In this document: one piece after another, positions 58,968-64,000 of the stretch
Layout: each line of letters starts with the position of its first letter
How positions within the stretch are numbered: position 1 is the first letter of the stretch
NCBI GenBank assembly: GCA_013289795.1
Contig: JABCZH010000006.1
Coordinates: forward strand, 246,670 to 310,669
Origin: Acidobacteriota bacterium
GTDB lineage: Bacteria > Acidobacteriota > Terriglobia > Terriglobales > Acidobacteriaceae
Direction of reading: 5' to 3'
Length of the DNA stretch: 64,000 bases
Translations under genes and position numbers: made by a program
Notes under the pieces: generated by a model
What the model was told of the DNA's origin: nothing
What the model saw: the letters and a program-made list of their open reading frames with translations, nothing else
Database searches by the model: none

Positions 58968-59774
58968 ATGGGGCTGGCACTGCTCGTCATCATCTGGTTG
59001 ATTACCTTCTTTAGTACTTACTTCTTTGTAGCGCAAACCTGGTGGCTTCCGCATGGCGCAGCCAAAGCGGCGGAATTCATCGACCATCAGTTTGCCCTGA
59101 CTTATGTCCTGATGGGCATCGTATTTGTTGCGGCGCAAGGAGCATTGGGCTGGCTGGCGTGGAAGTATCGCGATGACGGCTCCAGCCGTAAGGTCGAGTA
59201 TTCCCACGGCAACACCAAGCTCGAGTTGATCTGGACCACGCTCACCGCGGTTCTTTTCGTTGGCCTGAACCTGATGGGTAGCCATGTGTGGGCGAGCGAG
59301 CGCTTTGAGCCGGCCGCCGCTGGTTCAGTTCCTGTAGAAGTCACAGGCATGCAGTTTGCCTGGTACTTCCGCTATCCCGGTCCTGACGGAAAATACGGCC
59401 GTACTGAGGCCAAACTGATGGATCCCTCCGCGGGCAACGATGCCGCCATTGGCTTGGATACGACCGACCCAGCCGCCAAAGACGACGTCGTCACCGGCAC
59501 GATGTATCCGCCCGTGAAACGCGAAGTCGACATTACCCTGCGCGCCGTGGATGTGATCCACAGCTTCTTTGTGCCGTCGTTCCGCTTCAAGCAGGATGCG
59601 GTGCCGGGGCTTGCAATCCACATGCACTTCACGCCCACTGAAATCGGAGAATACGAAATTCCCTGCGCCGAGCTATGCGGACTGGGGCATTACAAAATGC
59701 ACGGCATGTTGCACGTGGTGAGCCAGGAAGACTTTGACAAATGGCTGGCCGCACGGGAGGCGGAGAAACAATAA
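58968..59774 (+). CDS. ctaC: Cytochrome c oxidase subunit II
   Basis: Carries the CuA centre that takes electrons from cytochrome c. The 268 residues contain an extra N-terminal membrane helix, two further helices and the periplasmic CuA domain with CAELCGLGHYKMHGM. No heme c domain is fused. The CGGAGG at 58951 sits ahead of the ATG. Its stop overlaps the subunit I start (TAATG). Confidence 0.92.
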   Translation: MGLALLVIIWLITFFSTYFFVAQTWWLPHGAAKAAEFIDHQFALTYVLMGIVFVAAQGALGWLAWKYRDDGSSRKVEYSHGNTKLELIWTTLTAVLFVGLNLMGSHVWASERFEPAAAGSVPVEVTGMQFAWYFRYPGPDGKYGRTEAKLMDPSAGNDAAIGLDTTDPAAKDDVVTGTMYPPVKREVDITLRAVDVIHSFFVPSFRFKQDAVPGLAIHMHFTPTEIGEYEIPCAELCGLGHYKMHGMLHVVSQEDFDKWLAAREAEKQ

Positions 59775-61504
59775 TGGTTGCCCAGGATGCACACGCGCAC
59801 GCAGGCCCTCAGGGCTTCATCCGGAAATATGTTTTCAGCCTGGATCACAAAGTCATCGGCCTGCAGTATTACTTTCTGGCGTTGGCGGCGGTGTTTGTGG
59901 GGATGTTCCTATCGCTGCTGATGCGCATCCACATGATCTGGCCGACGGCCATTTTGCCGCTGGTTGGCGAAATCAGGCCCGAAACCTATCTGCAATTGCT
60001 CACCATGCACGGCACCATCATGGTGTTTTTTGTGCTGACCACGGCGCCGCAGAGCGGGTTCGGCAATTACTTTCTGCCGATCCAGATCGGCGCTCCCGAC
60101 ATGGCGTTCCCCGTGCTGAACATGCTTTCGTTCTGGACGACGTTCGTGGCCTTTGTCGTCATGCTGGCAGCGTTCTTTGCCGTCGGCGGAGCGCCGCTGC
60201 ATGGCTGGACTGGTTACGCGCCTCTTAGTGCCCTGACCAATTCCGGTCCCGGTGAACAGCTGGGCGCAGATTTGTGGATCACCAGTATCGCCATCTTTTG
60301 TATCGCCTCGCTGATGGGTGCGCTGAACTTCATCACCACCGTGCTGGATCTCCGCGCCAAGGGCATGACCATGATGCGCATGCCGCTTACCTGCTGGGCA
60401 TGGTTGATCACGGCGATTCTGGGATTGCTGGCGTTCGGAGTTCTGTTGTCGGCGGGAATCCTACTGTTGCTTGATCGCAATCTTGGTACCAGCTTTTATG
60501 TGCCGCTGGTAGTGGTGAACGGACAGGTGATGGGCCACAAAGGCGGCTCACCGCTGCTCTGGCAGCATCTGTTCTGGTTCTTCGGACACCCCGAAGTCTA
60601 CATCGCGATTTTGCCGGGCATGGGCGTGGCCTCGCAGTTGCTCTCGACGTTTGCTCGCAAGCCGATCTTCGGATACAAGGCGATGGTGTACGCCATCATG
60701 GCCATTGGCATCCTTGGCTTCGTGGTATGGGGACACCACATGTTTATGAGCGGCATGAGTCCCTATTCGGCATTTGCCTTTTCCATCATGACCATGGCGA
60801 TCGGCGTACCCTCGGCCATCAAAACGTTTAACTGGCTGGGAACGCTCTACAAGGCGAAGATTCGCTTCCAGACACCGATGCTCTATGCCATCGGCTTCGT
60901 GTCGCTGTTCGTTTCCGGCGGACTGAGCGGCCCGTTTCTGGCTCAGCCGGTACTGGATATTCCGCTCCACGACACGGCTTTTGTGGTCGGCCACTTCCAC
61001 TTGATCATGGGAGTGGCCGCGATCTTCGGCATGTTCGCCGGAACCTATTATTGGTTCCCGAAAATGTTCGGCCGCATGATGAACGAGAGCCTGGGCAGAA
61101 TTCATTTCGTGTTTACGCTGATCGGGACGTATTGCATCTTCATGCCGATGCATTATCTGGGCATGGCGGGACAGCCGCGGCGCTATTCCCAGTTCACCGA
61201 GGTGGCCTACCTGCAGCATCTGATGCCGCTAAACCGGTTTATCACCTACGCGGCTTTCGTTACCATCGCGGCGCAGGTCATCTTCGTGATCAATCTGTTC
61301 TGGAGCATGTTCAAGGGTCCGAAGGCGAGTGACAATCCCTGGGAGTCAACCACGCTGGAGTGGACGACGGCCACTCCGCCACCGCACGACAACTTTGCCG
61401 GACATACGCCGGTGGTCTATCACGGGCCTTACGAGTACAGCGTGCCAGGAGCAGCGAAAGATTACGTGATGCAGACGGATCCGGCGGGGGTAACGGCTCA
61501 TTAG
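59774..61504 (+). CDS. ctaD: Cytochrome c oxidase subunit I
   Basis: The proton-pumping catalytic subunit with hemes a and a3-CuB. The 576-residue protein has about 12 helices and the usual heme and copper ligands: LTMHGTIMVFF, FWFFGHPEVYIAI, WGHHMFMSG and HDTAFVVGHFHLIMG. The D-channel segment NYFLPIQIGAPDMAFP is present. Start is the ATG at 59774 that overlaps the ctaC stop. Confidence 0.95.
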   Translation: MVAQDAHAHAGPQGFIRKYVFSLDHKVIGLQYYFLALAAVFVGMFLSLLMRIHMIWPTAILPLVGEIRPETYLQLLTMHGTIMVFFVLTTAPQSGFGNYFLPIQIGAPDMAFPVLNMLSFWTTFVAFVVMLAAFFAVGGAPLHGWTGYAPLSALTNSGPGEQLGADLWITSIAIFCIASLMGALNFITTVLDLRAKGMTMMRMPLTCWAWLITAILGLLAFGVLLSAGILLLLDRNLGTSFYVPLVVVNGQVMGHKGGSPLLWQHLFWFFGHPEVYIAILPGMGVASQLLSTFARKPIFGYKAMVYAIMAIGILGFVVWGHHMFMSGMSPYSAFAFSIMTMAIGVPSAIKTFNWLGTLYKAKIRFQTPMLYAIGFVSLFVSGGLSGPFLAQPVLDIPLHDTAFVVGHFHLIMGVAAIFGMFAGTYYWFPKMFGRMMNESLGRIHFVFTLIGTYCIFMPMHYLGMAGQPRRYSQFTEVAYLQHLMPLNRFITYAAFVTIAAQVIFVINLFWSMFKGPKASDNPWESTTLEWTTATPPPHDNFAGHTPVVYHGPYEYSVPGAAKDYVMQTDPAGVTAH

Positions 61505-61510
61505 GCTTTT

Positions 61511-61530
61511 GGCGGACAAGAGTGTCCGCC
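61511..61530. repeat. GGCGGACA hairpin
   Basis: A perfect stem GGCGGACA-AGAG-TGTCCGCC in the 40-base gap between subunits I and III. It may be a mobile palindromic unit or modulate expression of the downstream genes. Confidence 0.6.
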
Positions 61531-61544
61531 CCCACAAGTTGATT

Positions 61545-62285
61545 ATGGCAACCTTGAGTCCCACAATTCGGGTTCAGCAGACTGACCAAGGCGGAGGCGG
61601 CACTGCTCCGCCCATTCCGGGGGGCGGGGGCGACGGCGGGCGGGGGGACGGTTACCCAGACCACGGACAGCGTCTGCGACGGCTCCGATTAGCGTTGGCG
61701 ATCGGGCTGACCTCGGTCACCATGATCTTTATTTCGCTGACCAGCGCATACATCGTACGCCGCGGACTGCCGACCTTTGATGATCACACCGGCACCTATA
61801 TCCAAGACTGGATTCCAGTCCAGCTTCCGCTGGCGTTGCTGCTGATCAATACGGCACTGCTGGCCGCCAGCAGTCTGACCGCAGAGCTCGCGCGGCGGCA
61901 GATCATCCGGCAGGCCGCCTTGGCTCCAGTGCGCTCGATTCCTGGCGTGTCGTTGGGCCGGGAAAGCGGTTTTCCCTGGTTGGCGCTAACCGTTGTGTTG
62001 GGGTTTGGATTCCTCACCGGGCAGTGGCTCGCCTGGCGCGAGTTGGCTGACCGTGGCTTCTACCTGGCCACCAGTGCCAGCAGTTCGTTCGTCTATTTAC
62101 TGACGGCGGTGCACGGAGTTCACCTGATCGGCGGCATTCTGGTTCTGCTGTATGCCGCAGTTGTTTCGCTGCTGCATCGGCCCGTTGAAGGACGGCGGAT
62201 CGTGGTGGACGTGACCGCCTGGTATTGGCATTTCATGTTTGGGCTCTGGCTTGGGATTTTCGCTTTGCTGTGGTTTGTTCGCTAA
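61545..62285 (+). CDS. Cytochrome c oxidase subunit III-like protein (first copy)
   Basis: A 246-residue five-helix membrane protein of the subunit III superfamily: TSVTMIFISLTSAYIVR, FVYLLTAVHGVHLIGGI and the C-terminal DVTAWYWHFMFGLWLGIFALL. A Gly-rich cytosolic N-terminal region of about 35 residues precedes it. It is the first of two tandem subunit III-type genes; two such genes in a row are seen in some aa3/caa3 operons. Start ATG 61545 after the hairpin. Confidence 0.82.
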   Translation: MATLSPTIRVQQTDQGGGGTAPPIPGGGGDGGRGDGYPDHGQRLRRLRLALAIGLTSVTMIFISLTSAYIVRRGLPTFDDHTGTYIQDWIPVQLPLALLLINTALLAASSLTAELARRQIIRQAALAPVRSIPGVSLGRESGFPWLALTVVLGFGFLTGQWLAWRELADRGFYLATSASSSFVYLLTAVHGVHLIGGILVLLYAAVVSLLHRPVEGRRIVVDVTAWYWHFMFGLWLGIFALLWFVR

Positions 62286-62306
62286 ACGACCGGAGGAGAC
62301 CGAAAA

Positions 62307-63068
62307 ATGTCCGATATGGCGGTGCCACATGGGATGGCCGGCGAGTTCGAGCCATCTCTATTTGGCGCCTATTCCAAGAAGATCGGGATGTGGCTGTTCC
62401 TGCTCTCCGACACGCTGACCTTCGGAGCGCTGCTGTTTGCCTACAGCTATGGGCGCATCTCGAATCCCGACTGGCCTACGCCGTTTCACAAAGAAAGCAT
62501 CATCAATGCCACCATCATGACAGGTTGCCTGCTGTCCAGTTCTCTGACCATGGTGCTCGGAGTTCTGGCGGCGCGGCGTGGCGACCGCAGCTGGACCCGG
62601 AACTGGATCCTATTCACCATGTTTTTCGGTGTCGCGTTCATCGTGCTGCACGGCATGGAGTGGACCAAGTTGATTGCCGAGGGTATGACGCCCTCGAAAA
62701 ATCCATGGTCGTCCACCGTCCAGCAATTTGGTGGAACATTCTTTACCCTCACCGGCATGCACATGATGCACGTCACCATTGGCGTGATTTATCTGGGCGT
62801 GGTGGCGTTGCGCAAGAAGTTTCTACCCATTCTGCTGATTTGTTGGCTAGCCGCCTGGCTGGGAACTCCGGCGGATAGCGTGTTTCATGTGGGCGCACAT
62901 GTGATCCTCATCGGCGCCATCGTCGCGGCAATGATCATGTTTCTCAAACCAAAAGACTATGACGCCCATGACGTGGAAATCGCCGGGCTCTACTGGCACT
63001 TCGTGGACCTGGTGTGGATGTTCATCTTTCCGCTGGTGTATTTGATGTCCACGCGCATCACCGGATAG
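62307..63068 (+). CDS. ctaE: Cytochrome c oxidase subunit III (second copy)
   Basis: A 253-residue heme-copper oxidase subunit III with characteristic MWLFLLSDTLTFGALLFAY, TGMHMMHVTIGVIYLG and GLYWHFVDLVWMFIFPLVYL. Between the fourth helix and the last one there is an extra hydrophobic segment (FLPILLICWLAAWLG and HVILIGAIVAAMIMFL) that is not in the usual subunit III. The ribosome site GGAGGAGACC precedes the ATG. Confidence 0.88.
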   Translation: MSDMAVPHGMAGEFEPSLFGAYSKKIGMWLFLLSDTLTFGALLFAYSYGRISNPDWPTPFHKESIINATIMTGCLLSSSLTMVLGVLAARRGDRSWTRNWILFTMFFGVAFIVLHGMEWTKLIAEGMTPSKNPWSSTVQQFGGTFFTLTGMHMMHVTIGVIYLGVVALRKKFLPILLICWLAAWLGTPADSVFHVGAHVILIGAIVAAMIMFLKPKDYDAHDVEIAGLYWHFVDLVWMFIFPLVYLMSTRITG

Positions 63069-63100
63069 GTTTGTTTCATAAGAACGGAGAAGCCTAAACA

Positions 63101-63412
63101 ATGCACACGGTCGATACTCATCACGATGAAGGCAAGGGCCAATACTTCTGGGTCTGGGGAGCGCTGCTGGTCCTGACGGCGGCCGAAGTAGGGCTGGCCT
63201 ACAACCAGGTCTTTCAGCCCGTGCAGATGCTGGAAGCGCTGATGATTTTGTCGGTCATCAAATCGGCGCTGATCATCGGCTGGTTCATGCACCTGAAGTA
63301 CGAAATCGCCGCTATGAAATGGGTGATGATGACAGCGGTGACTATCTGCCTCTGCCTGATGTGCGTCTTCTTCGCGGACGCGTTCCGCATTGTCCACTTG
63401 GGAGTGAAATGA
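63101..63412 (+). CDS. Cytochrome c oxidase subunit IV-like protein
   Basis: A 103-residue protein with three hydrophobic helices: [39 protein letters not shown] and [19 protein letters not shown]. The His-rich N-terminus ([10 protein letters not shown]) is soluble. Matches the bacterial COX4-type subunit in length and order. The next ATG overlaps its stop. Confidence 0.85.
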   Translation: MHTVDTHHDEGKGQYFWVWGALLVLTAAEVGLAYNQVFQPVQMLEALMILSVIKSALIIGWFMHLKYEIAAMKWVMMTAVTICLCLMCVFFADAFRIVHLGVK

Positions 63413-63642
63413 AGCAGCGATTGCTGATGCTCGCGTTCGTGAGTCTGCTGTGGGCCGCGCCTGCTTTGGGCCAGGGTTGTGCCATGTGCTACAGCAACGC
63501 AGCCGGGACTACCAAGGACGGCCAACGCGCCATCAGCCGCGGCATCCTGGTGCTGCTCATACCTCCAGTCGGCTTTATGACCATCGGAGTGGGCCTGGCA
63601 TACCGTTACGGCAAGAAGCGCGACACTGAGCAGGTAGACTAA
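63409..63642 (+). CDS. Small CxxC membrane protein in the cox operon
   Basis: A 77-residue protein: signal-type N-terminus ([18 protein letters not shown]), a CAMC motif, and one C-terminal helix ([24 protein letters not shown]). The CxxC is not followed by His, so it is not a heme c site. Being translationally overlapped with the COX4 gene, it may be a copper/thiol chaperone or small subunit. Function unknown. Confidence 0.65.
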   Translation: MKQRLLMLAFVSLLWAAPALGQGCAMCYSNAAGTTKDGQRAISRGILVLLIPPVGFMTIGVGLAYRYGKKRDTEQVD

Positions 63643-63691
63643 CCGATTCAGTCAACTTGACCAGCCTAGCCTGAGTGGGAACGAAGGAACG

Positions 63692-64000
63692 ATGCCTTCC
63701 CCGACCCCGACTCCAACTTCTCATCCCGCTCCAACTCATAATCTACGTCGCATCGGCCTCCTGCCGTTCGTCGCCGTGCTGTTCGCCTATTGCACCGGCG
63801 GCCCCTTCGGCTTCGAGTCCATGATCTCCACTTCCGGTCCCGGTCTGGCTTTGACCTTTCTGCTGGTTGTGCCTCTGCTCTTTGCTGTACCCATCTCTCT
63901 GGCTGCCGCCGAAATGACCACGGCCATGCCGGTCGAGGGCGGTTTCTATCGCTGGAGCCGCGCTGCTCTCGGTGACTTCTGGGGCTTTCAAAGCGGTTGG
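63692..64000 (+). CDS. APC-family amino-acid permease (partial, 3' end outside window)
   Basis: The first 103 codons of a membrane transporter, open to the window edge. After a Pro/Thr-rich start, LLPFVAVLFAYCTGGPFGFES, the long helix ALTFLLVVPLLFAVPISLAAAEM and then PVEGGFYRWSRAALG are characteristic of the APC superfamily (amino acid/polyamine permeases). GAAGGAA precedes the ATG at 63692. It is not linked to the cox genes in function. Confidence 0.85.
   Translation, partial: MPSPTPTPTSHPAPTHNLRRIGLLPFVAVLFAYCTGGPFGFESMISTSGPGLALTFLLVVPLLFAVPISLAAAEMTTAMPVEGGFYRWSRAALGDFWGFQSGW

Noticed and set aside
58593..59285. 230-residue minus-strand ORF over the cox II gene
   Set aside because: It overlaps the well-supported ctaC and the thioesterase gene in a different frame and has no recognisable domain.
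1..64000. tRNA, rRNA, CRISPR arrays or prophage
   Set aside because: Gaps were read for cloverleaf ends, regular direct repeats with spacers and phage genes; none was seen. The direct repeats found are too short and irregular for CRISPR.

Overview
The window reads as a chromosomal stretch of a GC-rich (about 60%), Gram-negative-type bacterium, most likely an acidobacterium of the Terriglobia (Koribacter-like). This is an inference, not a database result. It rests on the mix of genes (TamA/TamB-type outer-membrane assembly, a PCYCGC-motif protein, DUF1844, DUF151 nuclease, tandem cox III-type genes), a RAYT transposase flanked by its own REP palindromes, and many short intergenic repeat families of kinds I associate with that phylum. 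I see no tRNA, rRNA, CRISPR array, prophage or integrated plasmid.

Layout. 1-13.7 kb: mixed housekeeping genes, namely a partial ribF, an MBL-fold hydrolase, DUF1844, ygfZ, a LeuB-family dehydrogenase, small zinc-ribbon membrane proteins, thiD, an RlpA-like protein, pyrF, aroA, an M48 protease and a ThiF/MoeB-type adenylyltransferase. 13.9-21.8 kb: a tightly overlapping envelope operon (BamA/TamA-type barrel, SurA-like chaperone, TamB). 21.9-27.4 kb: a pilin, a STAS protein, glmU, yvcK, a TPR protein, a PCYCGC protein and lepB. 27.5-33.0 kb: carA and carB, separated by a small secreted protein and a REP/RAYT element. 33.1-34.6 kb: a DapA-family aldolase and a small hypothetical protein.

34.6-45.8 kb is the most unusual block: a TetR regulator with a palindromic operator on its promoter, followed by an enoyl-CoA hydratase, an aldehyde dehydrogenase, a BoxB-family di-iron (benzoyl-CoA epoxidase-type) protein, a class I CoA-transferase beta subunit, a dienoyl-CoA-hydratase-like crotonase, the CoA-transferase alpha subunit, and the three subunits of a 4-hydroxybenzoyl-CoA-reductase-type molybdoenzyme. 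The enzymes suggest dehydroxylation of a phenolic acyl-CoA, oxygen-dependent ring attack on the CoA thioester and beta-oxidation-like processing. BoxA, BoxC and a CoA ligase are not in the window, so the route is either completed elsewhere or is a different pathway. Several palindromic repeats lie between these genes, and one lies in frame inside the large molybdoenzyme subunit.

45.8-58.8 kb: ribA, a rhomboid protease, truB, a YceI protein with a four-helix His-rich membrane partner (like E. coli yceJ-yceI), a DUF4097 protein, a DUF151 nuclease, miaB, and pdxS/pdxT divergent from a MocR-type regulator whose PLP-anchoring lysine appears to be replaced by aspartate. 59-64 kb: an aa3-type cytochrome c oxidase operon (subunits II, I, two III-type proteins, IV and a small CxxC membrane protein), then the start of an APC-family amino-acid permease that runs off the window.
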